NCBI GenBank assembly: GCA_039028935.1
Contig: JBCCHD010000010.1
Coordinates: 62,001 to 126,000, forward strand
From: Pseudomonadota bacterium
Lineage (GTDB): Bacteria; Pseudomonadota; Gammaproteobacteria; Steroidobacterales; SZUA-146
Length of the DNA stretch: 64,000 nt
Direction: 5' to 3'
Shown here piece by piece: positions 1 to 9,045 of this stretch (the first letter of the stretch is position 1; each line of letters begins with the position of its first letter). The translations under genes and the position numbers were made by a program. The notes beneath the pieces were generated by a model. It was not told where the DNA came from. It saw only the letters and a program-made list of their open reading frames with translations, and did no database searches.

Positions 1-66
1 AACACCACCGCCGAGCGCCGCAAGATGAACCGACGAATCGAATTTTCGTTGCTTGACGAGAGTTAA
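1..66 (+). CDS. 3' end of an OmpA-like peptidoglycan-binding protein (partial)
   Basis: Frame 1 is open from the window edge to the TAA at 64-66 and encodes 21 residues. The peptide contains TAERRKMNRRIEFSLL, which resembles the very end of OmpA C-terminal domains, where an N-R-R-[IV]-E-F strand closes the peptidoglycan-binding fold. The stop lies 2 bp before the ATG of the next gene, so the two are probably co-transcribed. Only the tail is visible, so the rest of the protein is unknown and the family call rests on this short motif. Confidence 0.55.
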   Translation, partial: NTTAERRKMNRRIEFSLLDES

Positions 67-68
67 CC

Positions 69-1529
69 ATGCTGCATTTCTCCGGCGTCATTTTACTGAT
101 CATTTTGCTCACGGGCCTGCTGTGGTTCTGGATTGGCTACTGGGTCGCCAGTATCGAACGCACGCGCCGTCTCAAGCAGCGCGAAACCGAGTGGCACCAT
201 CAGCTGAATACGTTGCGCCGAGATCGGGATGCGTTCCGCGATCAGGTGGAAGTGGCACACGGTAAGATTCGCGTTCTCGAAAACCGCCGCGCGGACGGCA
301 AGTCACCCCCGCGCTCACCAGAAGACGAAGCGGCCGCGAAAGCGGTTACCGTCAAACTCCAAAGTCAACTGGATCGCGCTCGCAAGCAACTGAGTGGATT
401 CTCGCAGCAAGTCGACGCGCTCAAACAGCAGAGCCTCGCGCGTGAAGACGTGTTGCAACAAATCAAAAAGAAACTCACGGACACATCCCGCACGCTCCAC
501 GACCGAGAACAGCAGCTAGCCCGGCTCGACAGCGAAGCCGAATCGGCCGCGGTAGGCGACGACGCCACGCAAATTCAGCGCCTTCGTGTGCGCCTGCAGT
601 CGGCCACCGATGCTGCGGAACAGGACAAACAGCGGCTTGATCACACGATTGAAGAGCATATGCAGACCATTGGCGCGTTGCGCTCGGAACTGGCCAAGCG
701 CGATACCCAAACAGGCACTCACGACAACGCGCAAATCTCGGCGCTGCAGCAGGAACTCGATGAGCTGAAGCAGGAGAACCACGATCAATTCGAGCGCATC
801 GAGCAACTTTCGCAGGGTAATCGGGTCGTCGACCACCAGCGTGAGCGACTCACACAGCTCAAAGAGGCACTTCGAGAACAAACGGCTAGCAATGAAACGC
901 TCACGCAGTCGAATACTGAGCTCGAAGCTAAATTAAATGAACGCAATGCCCTCATCAAACGACTCAAGACCAGCCACGTCGACGAGTCTGAACTGGAGAA
1001 GCGCCAGCAAACGCTAAAAACGGTGATCGAACATCAGGAACTCACCGTCGAACGGTTACGCGATGAGGCCCGCGAACGCAATCTTCAGTATGAGCGCGAG
1101 CTGAAAGAATTGCGCGACGCAATGTCCGCCCAGGACGACATTGTCGCGCAACTGCGCGTTGTGCTCGACAAGCCTGCGCGCGCCAAATCCGCAGCGGCAA
1201 AGAAACCCACCGAATCGGCCCCCGACGCGCCACACTCCGGCGATCTCTTTGCGCAACTGGATGAAGACACCCCAAGCGATGCAACCGCGCCGGTTGTTGA
1301 GCTGTATACCGAAGCGCCCGATCAACCGGATGACCTAAAAAAAATCAGTGGTATTGGCCCCGCGTTTGAAAAGGCGCTGAACAACTTGGGGCTTTATACA
1401 TTTGATCAGATCGCCGCACTGACACCCAATGATATTGAGTGGGTCGCCCAAGAACTGCGCTCGTTTCCCGATCGCATTATCAATGGCCGCTGGTCGGAAC
1501 AGGCGAAACGCCTCATCGACGCTCGATAA
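69..1529 (+). CDS. membrane-anchored coiled-coil protein with C-terminal helix-hairpin-helix domain
   Basis: 486 aa. Residues about 4-27 form one hydrophobic membrane segment. Residues about 30-370 are a long charged coiled coil rich in Gln, Glu, Arg and Leu. After an Ala/Pro-rich linker, residues about 425-486 form a helix-hairpin-helix unit (DDLKKISGIGPAFEKALNNL), the type found in the 'predicted flap endonuclease-1-like' H3TH family. HhH units usually bind DNA non-specifically or mediate protein contacts; no nuclease residues can be assigned. The gene sits 2 bp behind an OmpA-like gene, which suggests an envelope role. An envelope or DNA-tethering scaffold is inference only. The ATG follows GACGAGAG, a weak ribosome binding site. 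Confidence 0.85.
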   Translation: MLHFSGVILLIILLTGLLWFWIGYWVASIERTRRLKQRETEWHHQLNTLRRDRDAFRDQVEVAHGKIRVLENRRADGKSPPRSPEDEAAAKAVTVKLQSQLDRARKQLSGFSQQVDALKQQSLAREDVLQQIKKKLTDTSRTLHDREQQLARLDSEAESAAVGDDATQIQRLRVRLQSATDAAEQDKQRLDHTIEEHMQTIGALRSELAKRDTQTGTHDNAQISALQQELDELKQENHDQFERIEQLSQGNRVVDHQRERLTQLKEALREQTASNETLTQSNTELEAKLNERNALIKRLKTSHVDESELEKRQQTLKTVIEHQELTVERLRDEARERNLQYERELKELRDAMSAQDDIVAQLRVVLDKPARAKSAAAKKPTESAPDAPHSGDLFAQLDEDTPSDATAPVVELYTEAPDQPDDLKKISGIGPAFEKALNNLGLYTFDQIAALTPNDIEWVAQELRSFPDRIINGRWSEQAKRLIDAR

Positions 1530-1622
1530 CGAAACGTAAACGTCAGACTCGATCGCGTCCGCGCCAGCACGACGACGCCGTGTCCAACACGCGATGATGA
1601 GTAAGTCGCACCGGTCGCCGAG

Positions 1623-2009
1623 CTAGGCGTTGCGTTCGATCAACTCGATCTTATAGCCGTCAGGATCTTCGACAAACGCGATGATCGTCGTACCGCCTTT
1701 AACTGGACCTGCTTCGCGCGTAATCACACCGCCGCGCTGTCGAATGCGCTCACAGGCCGCTGCCACATCCTCGACGCCGAGCGCAATATGACCGAACGCC
1801 GTACCCAGCTCGTATTCGCTCACTCCCCAATTATAGGTGAGCTCAAGCACCGTATGCCTTTCCTCATCGCCATAACCGACAAAGGCGAGAGTGTATTGGT
1901 AGGCATCGTTGTCCGACCGTCTGAGCAACGTCATGCCCAACACGTCGGTATAGAACGCAATGGACCGATTGAGATCGCCAACTCGAAGCATCGTATGGAG
2001 CATTCGCAT
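1623..2009 (-). CDS. gloA: lactoylglutathione lyase (glyoxalase I)
   Basis: 128 aa from the ATG at 2009; a second ATG lies one codon upstream. The enzyme isomerises the hemithioacetal of methylglyoxal and glutathione to S-lactoylglutathione in the cytosol. The sequence follows E. coli GloA closely, with motifs [25 protein letters not shown] and [14 protein letters not shown]. All four metal ligands of the E. coli enzyme are present at the same positions (His5, Glu56, His74, Glu122), and length and spacing match the short, Ni-type bacterial form. It appears monocistronic and lies downstream of the amidohydrolase gene on the same strand. Confidence 0.97.
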   Translation of the reverse strand: MRMLHTMLRVGDLNRSIAFYTDVLGMTLLRRSDNDAYQYTLAFVGYGDEERHTVLELTYNWGVSEYELGTAFGHIALGVEDVAAACERIRQRGGVITREAGPVKGGTTIIAFVEDPDGYKIELIERNA

Positions 2010-2081
2010 CATTAAACCCCTAGTCGTTCGTGCGCAACGGCACTCAACGCCACCGCACTCGCCACCACCTGAATCGATGAA

Positions 2082-3371
2082 TTAGTTTGGTCGTTTATGG
2101 ATCACGCCGCCTTTCATCACAAAGCGCACTTTGCGCATGACGCCGATATCGTCAAGCGGATCACCATGCACGGCAATAATATCGGCAAGGAAATCCGGTT
2201 CAATGCGCCCTAAATTATCGAGTTCCAGAAACTCTGCTGCGACGGAAGTGGCCGACTGAATAGCGGTCATCGGCGGCATACCCGCTTCGACCATCAACTC
2301 AAACTCGCGTGCATTGTCCCCATGCGGCGACACGCCGGAGTCGGTGCCAAACACAATACGAACTTCCGCGTCATACGCACGCGCGAACGTCTGCTTAATG
2401 ATCGGACCAATCTGCGCCGCTTTCACGCGCACAATTTCGGGAAAATACCCGTCGATTTGCGCTTTTTCGCCCACCCACTCGCCGGCAAGTATGGTTGGCA
2501 CATAGAAAGTATTGTGTTTACGCATTAGGCGCATGGTCTCATCGTCCATGAACGTCCCATGCTCAATGGATCTGACGCCGGCACGAATCGCGCGTTGCAT
2601 ACCCTCCTTGCCGTGGGCATGTGCCGCAACCATGAAGCCATAGTCGTTGGCGGTGCGTACGATCGCCGCCACCTCTTCTTCGGTAAACTGGGGATTCTGG
2701 CCGTTACGCGCTACGCTCAGTACGCCCCCCGTTGCGGTGATTTTAATCAGATCCGCACCATCTTTATAGCGCTGTCGCACCGCCTTAGCGGCGTCTTCAG
2801 GGCCATTGATGACGCCGGATTCAGGACCCGGATTTCCGCGCAGATCGGGCCGCCAGCCATTGGTTGGATCCGCGTGACCACCGGTCGTCGCCAGCGATTT
2901 GGCCGCGGTAAAGATGCGCGGCCCCGGTAGCGCGCCACCGTTGATGGCGTTTTTCAGTGCCACCGTCGCATTGTAGGCATCCCCGAGATCTCGCACGGTG
3001 GTGAACCCCGCTTCAAGGGTTCTGCGTGCGTTACTGGCGGCAAACAGCGCGACATCGGCTTCGGATTTGATGAAACGATCGATATAAGACCCACGCCTGA
3101 GCTGCGTAGACAGATGTGTATGCATGTCCATCAGACCGGGCATGATCGTATAGTCTCGAAGATCAATGAGCGTCACACCACGATCGGGTTCTTCGTAGCC
3201 ATTGCGCACGGCCACAATGCGTCCTGACTCAACGATCACGGTCTTCTCAGTCTGTACGCGATCACTGACGCCATCGATCAACTTACCCGCGTGTATCCAG
3301 GTAACGGCCGTCGCGGAAGACGCCAATAGCAGTGATGCCAGAAACGCCGCAAACTGAAGACGCACGATCAT
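2082..3371 (-). CDS. secreted metal-dependent amidohydrolase (Xaa-Pro dipeptidase/imidazolonepropionase-like)
   Basis: 429 aa with a clear signal peptide (residues about 1-22, ending SSATA), so the mature enzyme is probably periplasmic. It is an amidohydrolase-superfamily TIM barrel: the first metal motif is [10 protein letters not shown], the candidate carboxylated lysine is in [10 protein letters not shown], further His are in AAHAHG and SIEHGT, and the late Asp is in GTDSG. This set matches binuclear enzymes acting on dipeptides or cyclic amides (PF01979). The substrate cannot be read from sequence. Its ATG overlaps the stop of the upstream FKBP gene by the tetranucleotide ATGA, so the two are translationally coupled. 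Confidence 0.9.
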   Translation of the reverse strand: MIVRLQFAAFLASLLLASSATAVTWIHAGKLIDGVSDRVQTEKTVIVESGRIVAVRNGYEEPDRGVTLIDLRDYTIMPGLMDMHTHLSTQLRRGSYIDRFIKSEADVALFAASNARRTLEAGFTTVRDLGDAYNATVALKNAINGGALPGPRIFTAAKSLATTGGHADPTNGWRPDLRGNPGPESGVINGPEDAAKAVRQRYKDGADLIKITATGGVLSVARNGQNPQFTEEEVAAIVRTANDYGFMVAAHAHGKEGMQRAIRAGVRSIEHGTFMDDETMRLMRKHNTFYVPTILAGEWVGEKAQIDGYFPEIVRVKAAQIGPIIKQTFARAYDAEVRIVFGTDSGVSPHGDNAREFELMVEAGMPPMTAIQSATSVAAEFLELDNLGRIEPDFLADIIAVHGDPLDDIGVMRKVRFVMKGGVIHKRPN

Positions 3372-4177
3372 TGCAGCGCCTTGGTATCGACTTCGTGCAG
3401 CTCAATGTCAAAGACCAACGTGGAATTAGGCGGAATGGTATTGCCAAACCCACGCGCGCCGTAAGCCATACTCGGCGGAATGATGAGCGTACGCTTGCCG
3501 CCGGTTTTCATGCCGAGCACACCGACATCCCAGCCCGTAATCACCTGTTGCCGACCCAGCACAAAACCGAAGGGTTTGCCTCGATCGATCGAACTATCAA
3601 ATTGCTTGCCCTTGTTGCCCAAAGCGTCTGGATCAAACAGCCAGCCGGTGTAGTCTACGGATACTTTGGCGCCCTGGATCACCTCATCGCCTTCGCCGAT
3701 TTTTTGGTCGCGGCTTTCGATCGAGGCCGTTGCGAGCAATTCAATATCAAAAACCAGTGTGGCGTTGGGAGGAATGCGATTGCCCGCACCGCGCTTGCCG
3801 TACCCAAGCTCGGCAGGAATTATTAACCGACGCTTGCCGCCGACACGCATGCCCACGAGACCTTGGTCCCAACCCTTGATTACCCGACCCTGCCCAAGAA
3901 CCAATTCAAACGGGGTATTGCGCTCAACGGATGAGTCGAACTGCTCTCCGAGTAGATCGTCCGCGGTTTCGTCATAGAGCCAGCCGGTGTAGTGCACTGC
4001 GACGGCCGAACCCTCTTGCGCGGTGTCGCCCTCACCGACCACCTTATCTTCAATAACAAGCTCGCCCGTTGAGGCCGGTGCGACGGCGCTCGGACCGGTC
4101 GCGTCATCGCCTTGTCCGCAGCCGACCACACACAGCACCAACATCGCGATATACAGTATCTGTCGTTTTACGTTCAT
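3368..4177 (-). CDS. lipoprotein with two FKBP-type peptidyl-prolyl isomerase domains
   Basis: 269 aa from the ATG at 4177, chosen because a lipoprotein signal follows immediately (MNVKRQILY, then VLCVVGC with the lipobox Cys). An in-frame extension to 4279 lacks a signal sequence. Two tandem FKBP domains follow, residues about 40-150 and 155-268, each with VHYTGWL or [11 protein letters not shown], the G-WD-G motif, and a P-N-[AS]-TLVFDIEL end. FKBPs isomerise Xaa-Pro bonds and assist folding. Here the enzyme would be tethered in the periplasm. Two domains in one chain are less usual than one. The stop overlaps the amidohydrolase start (ATGA), which indicates an operon. Confidence 0.93.
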   Translation of the reverse strand: MNVKRQILYIAMLVLCVVGCGQGDDATGPSAVAPASTGELVIEDKVVGEGDTAQEGSAVAVHYTGWLYDETADDLLGEQFDSSVERNTPFELVLGQGRVIKGWDQGLVGMRVGGKRRLIIPAELGYGKRGAGNRIPPNATLVFDIELLATASIESRDQKIGEGDEVIQGAKVSVDYTGWLFDPDALGNKGKQFDSSIDRGKPFGFVLGRQQVITGWDVGVLGMKTGGKRTLIIPPSMAYGARGFGNTIPPNSTLVFDIELHEVDTKALQ

Positions 4178-4370
4178 GATTTTTCCCGTGAAATGGATGA
4201 TGTAGAAATCGGATACAGCTTTGTCTGTGCGGTCTAGGCATGACAACCGCGAGCACGCTACGGCATCAGTCTCAAGCACGCGACGACTTTACACGCTGAA
4301 AGCGCTCGCTGCCGCTGAGCCTCGACGATTAACTTCATGGCCGAAAGACGGCTGCCCATGCACCGAACGA

Positions 4371-5000
4371 TTAGTCCATTCTCTGGCATAAGAGCTGCAT
4401 GACCGGCGCAAAGGCTGTGCCAGAGACCGACGTCGCGGCTTCGTAAGTCCATTGAAACTGGCGCGGTAGAATATTGTAGAACCGAATACGCACGGGGCGA
4501 TTGTCGCGTACCGAACTGAGCAGCATCTCATCGCCCGCCACGCCGCCGGACCACAATTCGAATGAGGCTTGCACCGTATTGGTCCACGATACGTTCCAGG
4601 TGCCGGTTTGCGCATTAAACACGCGTAAATTCGTGGCAATGCCTTCGGCGAGAAGGTCCTGACCCTCCGGCGTCCAGATGTCCTGAACGGCCAATCCATT
4701 CAGCGTATAGAAAAACGTCCAAAGAATGTCATCGGGTCGAGTCCGCCAGCTGCCATCTGGTCGACGTTCATTGACGCCACACCGCCAGCGTCCGGCAAAC
4801 CGTCCAAACTGATCCAGCTCCGGCGGCGCGCTAGTGTGCGGCTGGCCAAACGCGGCGACGGGCTTGGCCGGCGCCGTGGGCGGTGTCGGTTCTGATACAC
4901 ACGCCGTCAGGCACAGCATGAACAGCGCCAGAATGCCATAACCAAACGGTTGATCCCCTCTCGGTTCGCGCGGCAGCGTCGATATAGAGCGAAACATCAC
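4371..5000 (-). CDS. putative lipoprotein of unknown function
   Basis: 209 aa. After a long polar N-terminus, a hydrophobic stretch (about residues 22-34) ends in CLTAC, a lipobox. The mature part contains FGRFAGRWRCGVNERRPDGSW and repeated aromatic beta-strand patterns (WTFFYTLNGLAVQDIW, GTWNVSWTN). This resembles lipocalin-like or DUF1579-type domains that measure 'weight' of a bound ligand, but I cannot assign a family firmly. Its ATG lies 2 bp after the stop of the membrane-protein gene upstream, so it is the second gene of an operon. The annotated start is the first of two adjacent ATG codons. Confidence 0.7.
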   Translation of the reverse strand: MMFRSISTLPREPRGDQPFGYGILALFMLCLTACVSEPTPPTAPAKPVAAFGQPHTSAPPELDQFGRFAGRWRCGVNERRPDGSWRTRPDDILWTFFYTLNGLAVQDIWTPEGQDLLAEGIATNLRVFNAQTGTWNVSWTNTVQASFELWSGGVAGDEMLLSSVRDNRPVRIRFYNILPRQFQWTYEAATSVSGTAFAPVMQLLCQRMD

Positions 5001-5002
5001 GG

Positions 5003-5392
5003 TTAAATAAAATCGCTGCGGTATTCAAGCCGCATACAGCCGACGCCCGACGCGACTAGAGCCAGCGTGGCCAGCCAAGCGCCACTCAATGCCATAAACA
5101 AGCCCAAGATGACCAACGTGACACCAAGCAAATAGAGCGTGGGCCCAGGCACGATGTTGTGCGTCTGCCGGCGGGCCGCAGCGACTAGAAAATTGATGGC
5201 CACCATCACCAGACATAGCGCAACGACCCCACACAGCGCCCAAAAGACCCGGTCATGCGTACTGATTTCGAGCGCGGGTAACGAGTCAGACAATAGGCGA
5301 AACACGACCCAAAGCAATGCCGCCCCCCCACTGAGAAAGACCAGACCGGTCGCGCTCAGGCTCAGACGTAACCACATTGGTGCACGGTTCAT
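5003..5392 (-). CDS. small integral membrane protein, unknown function
   Basis: 129 aa from the ATG at 5392 (MNRAPMWLRL). An in-frame upstream extension to 5548 is Arg/Pro-rich, overlaps the next gene and is unlikely to be translated. Four hydrophobic segments can be seen at about residues 8-30, 42-66, 76-98 and 100-118, consistent with a polytopic inner-membrane protein. No catalytic motif is visible and no family is recognised. It is followed 2 bp later by a lipoprotein gene and preceded by a short lipoprotein gene, so it is part of a compact envelope gene set. Confidence 0.7.
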   Translation of the reverse strand: MNRAPMWLRLSLSATGLVFLSGGAALLWVVFRLLSDSLPALEISTHDRVFWALCGVVALCLVMVAINFLVAAARRQTHNIVPGPTLYLLGVTLVILGLFMALSGAWLATLALVASGVGCMRLEYRSDFI

Positions 5393-5408
5393 GGTTGACC
5401 GTTCACCG

Positions 5409-5600
5409 TCAGTTGTCTTTGTCTTTTTCATCGTCGTCATCGTCGCCGGTGGCCACGTCAATGACCGCACCGCCGACCTTGAACGGCACTTTGGCCACCT
5501 CGATCGCGGCATCGGCGGTTTGCCCAACCACCATGCCAACGCAGCCACTAACCGGGATAAGCATCATGACAAGAAACGCGAGCACGTAGATTCGGCGCAT
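5409..5600 (-). CDS. short lipoprotein (NF038104-like)
   Basis: 63 aa. The signal sequence ends in the lipobox PVSGC at residues 16-20. The mature peptide is CVGMVVGQTADAAIEVAKVP followed by KVGGAVIDVATG and a very acidic tail (DDDDDEKDKDN). The V-G-x-x-x-D-A-A-I-E-V-A-K-x-P-F-K-V-G-G pattern resembles a family of ~60-aa gammaproteobacterial lipoproteins recorded as NF038104, whose function is unknown; that name is from memory. It ends 16 bp upstream of the next gene in the same direction. The repeated Asp codons (gatgacgac) at the 3' end give a low-complexity tract. Confidence 0.75.
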   Translation of the reverse strand: MRRIYVLAFLVMMLIPVSGCVGMVVGQTADAAIEVAKVPFKVGGAVIDVATGDDDDDEKDKDN

Positions 5601-5684
5601 AGCGAGGCATCCAGTGATAAACCGGAGCCTAGAATATCGTAATTGGAAACGGAGTGAAAACCGATGCCTTGACGCAACAGGCGA

Positions 5685-6707
5685 TCAATCGAATAAGGCG
5701 TTGTTCGCCCCGATCAACCCCGCGTAATCGATGTTAAGTGGATTCTGCCCGGAATCAAGACAAACTCGCTCGCCCAGTGCCGCGTTAAACGCCGACCAAT
5801 CGTCGACACCGAACACATCACACAAGCCCTTGTTGGCATTACCCGCACGCATATTGATAAACAGATCCGTTCCGGTGACAAGCTGCTTCTCCGCATAGCA
5901 AAGCGTACGCGGATACCAGTAATTCTGCATCGAATCCTCGTGAAATACCGAATGGACATGCAGTACAAAATCGGCCTGAATCACATCATCAAAGCGCACG
6001 TCACCACGCTCGACGCGCGCCTTTAAAAGATCAGCAGAAACCGACGTGCGCGCGAGCTTCAATCGTCGCTTCCGAAATACATCCAGCGACCGATGGAAGC
6101 CGTCGAATGCCGAATAGGTTGCGGCGATAGGGCGGGTGTGACTGAAACGGTGATTGAGTAGTTCGCTCAACTCCGGCCAACGCTCTGCGCGAAGCAGAAC
6201 CGCAACCGTACTCACAAACAGCTCCCGCGCGACAAACGCGGGTGCATCACGCCAAAGATACGCTTGATCATTGGCCGCCGACTGTTTCAGCGCCAACACC
6301 TGCTCGAGAAACGCAATGATCGGCTCGCTTTCCAAGGCACTGTGGGTCGCCAATTCGTTCAGCAATGTGCGATAGTCTTGCGCGCCATGTCGAGTCGCGT
6401 CGATCAAAGCCAGCACGCGTGCATCAAAGGCGCCTTCCCGCGCACGCCTCTTGTGCAGGCTGCACAGCGACTCTGCGAGCACCGACAGACAGGACCGTAC
6501 GCTTTGCTGCGCGTGTGGCCGGTCCTGCCGCAAGGCATCGAGGGCTAAGCTGAGTTTGCTCTGAAAAGAGCGCCGCTCGCAGGCATAATCGGTGACCACA
6601 GGCGCGGGTGCCGACGCGCGGGCTGCATCAGAATCCGCTCCAACGGACTCTGCCTCCGACGATGAAGAACGGCTTGTGTCGAACGCGATGGCGGCATCCT
6701 GATTCAT
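5685..6707 (-). CDS. hypothetical cytosolic protein
   Basis: 340 aa from the ATG at 6707; two GTG codons upstream would add two residues. The first ~35 residues are Ser/Ala/Asp-rich and probably disordered. The rest is helical and soluble, without a signal peptide or membrane segment. A first half of amphipathic helices (residues about 40-200) is followed by a region with FVLHVHSVFHEDSMQNYWYP and TLCYAEKQLVTGTDLFINMR. I do not recognise the family. It stands alone, preceded by a 180-bp intergenic region that contains the terminator of the upstream gene. No strong ribosome binding site is visible, so the start is uncertain. Confidence 0.7.
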   Translation of the reverse strand: MNQDAAIAFDTSRSSSSEAESVGADSDAARASAPAPVVTDYACERRSFQSKLSLALDALRQDRPHAQQSVRSCLSVLAESLCSLHKRRAREGAFDARVLALIDATRHGAQDYRTLLNELATHSALESEPIIAFLEQVLALKQSAANDQAYLWRDAPAFVARELFVSTVAVLLRAERWPELSELLNHRFSHTRPIAATYSAFDGFHRSLDVFRKRRLKLARTSVSADLLKARVERGDVRFDDVIQADFVLHVHSVFHEDSMQNYWYPRTLCYAEKQLVTGTDLFINMRAGNANKGLCDVFGVDDWSAFNAALGERVCLDSGQNPLNIDYAGLIGANNALFD

Positions 6708-6831
6708 CACCACACCGTATCAAGTCACCGCGTGTCTCGACGTGCCAAAAGTCTAACTTTGAGGAATGGATCACCCGATCAGCGACCGGTGTCCGGCCGC
6801 ACGCCGCCATCTGATTATGTTCGTTTGCCCA

Positions 6832-6860
6832 AACAAAAACGGCCCCGTAAAACGGGGCCG
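6832..6860 (-). terminator. intrinsic terminator
   Basis: A perfect 8-bp stem (CGGCCCCG at 6840-6847 with CGGGGCCG at 6853-6860, 5-nt loop) is followed on the minus strand by TTTTTG. It lies 27 bp past the stop of the small secreted protein gene at 6887 and should terminate it. Confidence 0.85.
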
Positions 6861-6886
6861 CGAGGGTATTCGTTGTGTTGTTGCGA

Positions 6887-7138
6887 TTATTCGCCGCAGG
6901 CTTTGCGCGCGACTTGATCGAGGTCACCGTCTTCAACGGTGCCGTCGCCACGCGGTCCTTCATAACTCCACACGCCGTTGGCTTTTTCCACCATCACAAT
7001 CGCCTCACCGTTCGCACACTGGCCGTGGTATTCGGTCGCGTTACCCGCCGCAGAGTAACTGTGCTTGATGCTATACGCGCTCGCTGCAGGAGCCAGCAGG
7101 AGTGTGCCGCTGAGTAACACCGCTACCATCTTTTTCAT
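6887..7138 (-). CDS. small secreted protein, unknown function
   Basis: 83 aa from the ATG at 7138 (MKKMVAVLLSGTLLL). A cleavable signal peptide ends near APAASA. The mature ~60 residues start YSIKHSYSAAGNATEYHGQC and contain two Cys (GQCANG and RKACGE), probably disulfide-linked in the periplasm. No family is recognised. The 5' flank is a long non-coding region and a strong terminator follows, so it is monocistronic. The intact signal peptide, the terminator and the in-frame ATG support a real gene despite its size. Confidence 0.75.
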   Translation of the reverse strand: MKKMVAVLLSGTLLLAPAASAYSIKHSYSAAGNATEYHGQCANGEAIVMVEKANGVWSYEGPRGDGTVEDGDLDQVARKACGE

Positions 7139-7540
7139 GCTCAAACTCTCCAAATGATTCTAAAAGTGCCAGTCGCGCGGTTAATCGTAAGCGCAGACTG
7201 CACACCAAAATTTTAACCAGTTCTCACTTTTCGCAATGGCGATCGACGACTGGACATAACTATTGCGCGCCACAATTTAACCAAAACTCTTTTTTTCATG
7301 CAAGTCTGATGCTTAGGCGCAACACATCGAGCGATTTCGCACAAAAGTGCGATCTGCACATGAAAAAACAGAGAAATCCCGGTATTTAGCCTTGGTCAAC
7401 AGGCGATGCGATCGATCGCTCAATTGTAAAACCTTGCAACCAACATCACGAACAGCCCCACGCCGCACACTCAAGGGTCACACGGACCACCATAACCCCA
7501 AGGGCTGACGTCAACCCAATATCCAGAAGGTGAGGGAGTA
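7139..7540. other. intergenic region, 402 bp, no gene seen
   Basis: This stretch separates the small secreted protein gene from the end of the actin-like gene, both on the minus strand. It is locally AT-rich around 7200-7400 (for example TTTTTTTCATG near 7290) and should hold the promoter of the gene at 7138. I see no convincing ORF, tRNA or terminator in it. A fragment resembling a tRNA T-arm lies just inside the neighbouring gene at 7554-7570. Confidence 0.5.
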
Positions 7541-8578
7541 TTAGCGTCCTGGCGGTGGATTCGAACCACGTGTCCAGAGCCGCTTGCCGTACTTGCAAAA
7601 CCCTCGGACATTCGACAGTCGCGTATCGATATTGTCTTCTTGAGACAGGATGTCGCCTTTGACCAACTTTTCAAGGTGCGGCGCGAGCACTTTTCCGCCG
7701 CCCCCGGTGATCAATACTTTATCCATATCCCAATCGTTCGCCCAAATGCGGTTGGCTTCGTTTGCGATTCGTGTCGCTAACTGTGAGAACGCGTGTTCCT
7801 TAATCAACGTTAAATCAAACTTCTTGCCATGAATCTTGATCGACCCGGAATCAACGGCGTCGTACAGTCGATAAAGCTCAACCGACACGCCGCTCGATTC
7901 ATGCAGCTTGGTGGCAATGGAGGTGAACGCCTTGGAAATACCCATATCGAGCGTCCGGCTACCACGCTCTGAGTAGCGCGTGCGATCGGCGATCGTAAAA
8001 TCGGTAGTGCGGAAGCCCACGTCAATCACGCCGATTTTTTCATCCATGAAACGGCGATCGCGCACCTCCCCAATATCGTTGAGCATCAAATTCATCACCG
8101 CACCAAATGGCTGGGGCACCACGCGCACGTTACTGATGCGAATGACAGTCGGCGTCTTTTCTTGATTCTGATCGACGACCTGCACTTCGTGCTGACCTTT
8201 GAGTATGTCGACAATCTGCTTTTTGTGTTTGCGGTAGTAACTGACCGGCAATCCCGCAACCAACTTGATGGGATCCTGGCGGTTTACCATCCGCGCGAGC
8301 GGTACCAGCGCCAAGATTTTGGTGAAGTCCGTGACAAACTGCGCCTGGTCGAGCGTGTGGAAGCGTTCGACGCTCTGTCGCTCGGCTAGCTCGCCGGCAA
8401 AATAACTAACGCCATCAATTTCGATTTCGAGGTGCTCTTCCTGGTCAGCGCCGGACAGCAGCTGCTCTTTGAACTGCAGCTCACTGGCCTCACCATAGAC
8501 CGACTTGAACACAATGGACCGCTTGCCATTTGAGGCTTTGGTGAAACCAAAGCCGATATCGAGGCCGATCACTTCCAT
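7541..8578 (-). CDS. ParM/StbA-type actin-like ATPase
   Basis: 345 aa. Actin-fold nucleotide motifs are visible: phosphate-1 loop GLDIGFGFTK at residues 5-14, phosphate-2 loop GVIDVGFRTTDF near 190, and adenosine motif ITGGGGKVLAPHL near 300. ParM/StbA/Alp proteins polymerise and push plasmid copies apart; chromosomal copies often come from integrated plasmids or elements. No ParR is recognised, although a 59-aa ORF lies 120 bp upstream on the same strand. The last ~12 residues (LWTRGSNPPPGR) are unusual, because their DNA resembles the T-arm of a tRNA. This could be an att-site scar, or the ORF could have been extended over one. Confidence 0.85.
   Translation of the reverse strand: MEVIGLDIGFGFTKASNGKRSIVFKSVYGEASELQFKEQLLSGADQEEHLEIEIDGVSYFAGELAERQSVERFHTLDQAQFVTDFTKILALVPLARMVNRQDPIKLVAGLPVSYYRKHKKQIVDILKGQHEVQVVDQNQEKTPTVIRISNVRVVPQPFGAVMNLMLNDIGEVRDRRFMDEKIGVIDVGFRTTDFTIADRTRYSERGSRTLDMGISKAFTSIATKLHESSGVSVELYRLYDAVDSGSIKIHGKKFDLTLIKEHAFSQLATRIANEANRIWANDWDMDKVLITGGGGKVLAPHLEKLVKGDILSQEDNIDTRLSNVRGFCKYGKRLWTRGSNPPPGR
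7554..7570 (-). other. tRNA T-arm-like sequence inside the 3' end of the actin-like gene
   Basis: Read on the minus strand, CGTGG-TTCGAAT-CCACC matches a tRNA T-arm: G53, T54, T55, C56 and C61 are all in place, and four of five stem pairs form (the outermost C-C does not). The flanks do not give an acceptor stem or an encoded CCA, so this is not a complete tRNA. It may be the residue of an attachment site, or chance. Confidence 0.35.
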
Positions 8579-8698
8579 ATTGCACCTTATGTGAACTGCT
8601 TAATTAAGGCGCGTTTTTAGCATGCGAGACAGGCCCGGTCAAAGGTTTGGCGACGCCCAACCGATATCATCGGGCAGGCATGGGGGCGGACCCACGTG

Positions 8699-8878
8699 CT
8701 AAGTCGAATCTGGATCGATCGTACGCTCGCTATGAGCGGCGTTATCGGGGAGCGCGCGTAGGCTGGCGGTAGCGGCCGCAACGGCCATTGATACCCACAA
8801 CTCACGGGACTCGTCTGACCAGTTGTTCTGGCGTGACGGACTAGCGTTGGAAACGTCGCGATCAACATTGCTCGACAT
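8699..8878 (-). CDS. small hypothetical protein upstream of the actin-like gene
   Basis: 59 aa from the ATG at 8878, with an AAGAGAA-type ribosome binding site 7 bp upstream. The sequence begins MSSNVDRDVSNASPSRQNNW and is polar with a short Ala-rich helix (VSMAVAAATASLRAL). No family is recognised. It lies 120 bp upstream of the ParM-like gene in the same direction, where a small adaptor is sometimes found, but nothing in the sequence shows DNA or ParM binding. Short, so it may not be a real gene. Confidence 0.4.
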   Translation of the reverse strand: MSSNVDRDVSNASPSRQNNWSDESRELWVSMAVAAATASLRALPDNAAHSERTIDPDST

Positions 8879-9045
8879 ACGGATTCTCTTTTGAGTTAAC
8901 GATGTGCGCAGACTAGCCTCGCCACTCATCAAAATCCGTAAACGCGATCACAAAAAAATACCGAATTTCTGGGCCTATCCATCATGCTAAAAACTGTTTT
9001 TTCATAACATGACCAATCGAATGACGCGGTTCACACAACACGCCG

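Noticed and set aside
3332-3826. 164-codon plus-strand frame opposite the FKBP gene
   Set aside because: The double FKBP protein on the minus strand explains the sequence, and the plus frame lacks any motif or start signal.
7541-7640. Complete tRNA or tmRNA gene at the 3' end of the actin-like gene
   Set aside because: Only the T-arm can be found. No matching acceptor stem, D-arm, anticodon arm or encoded CCA is present.
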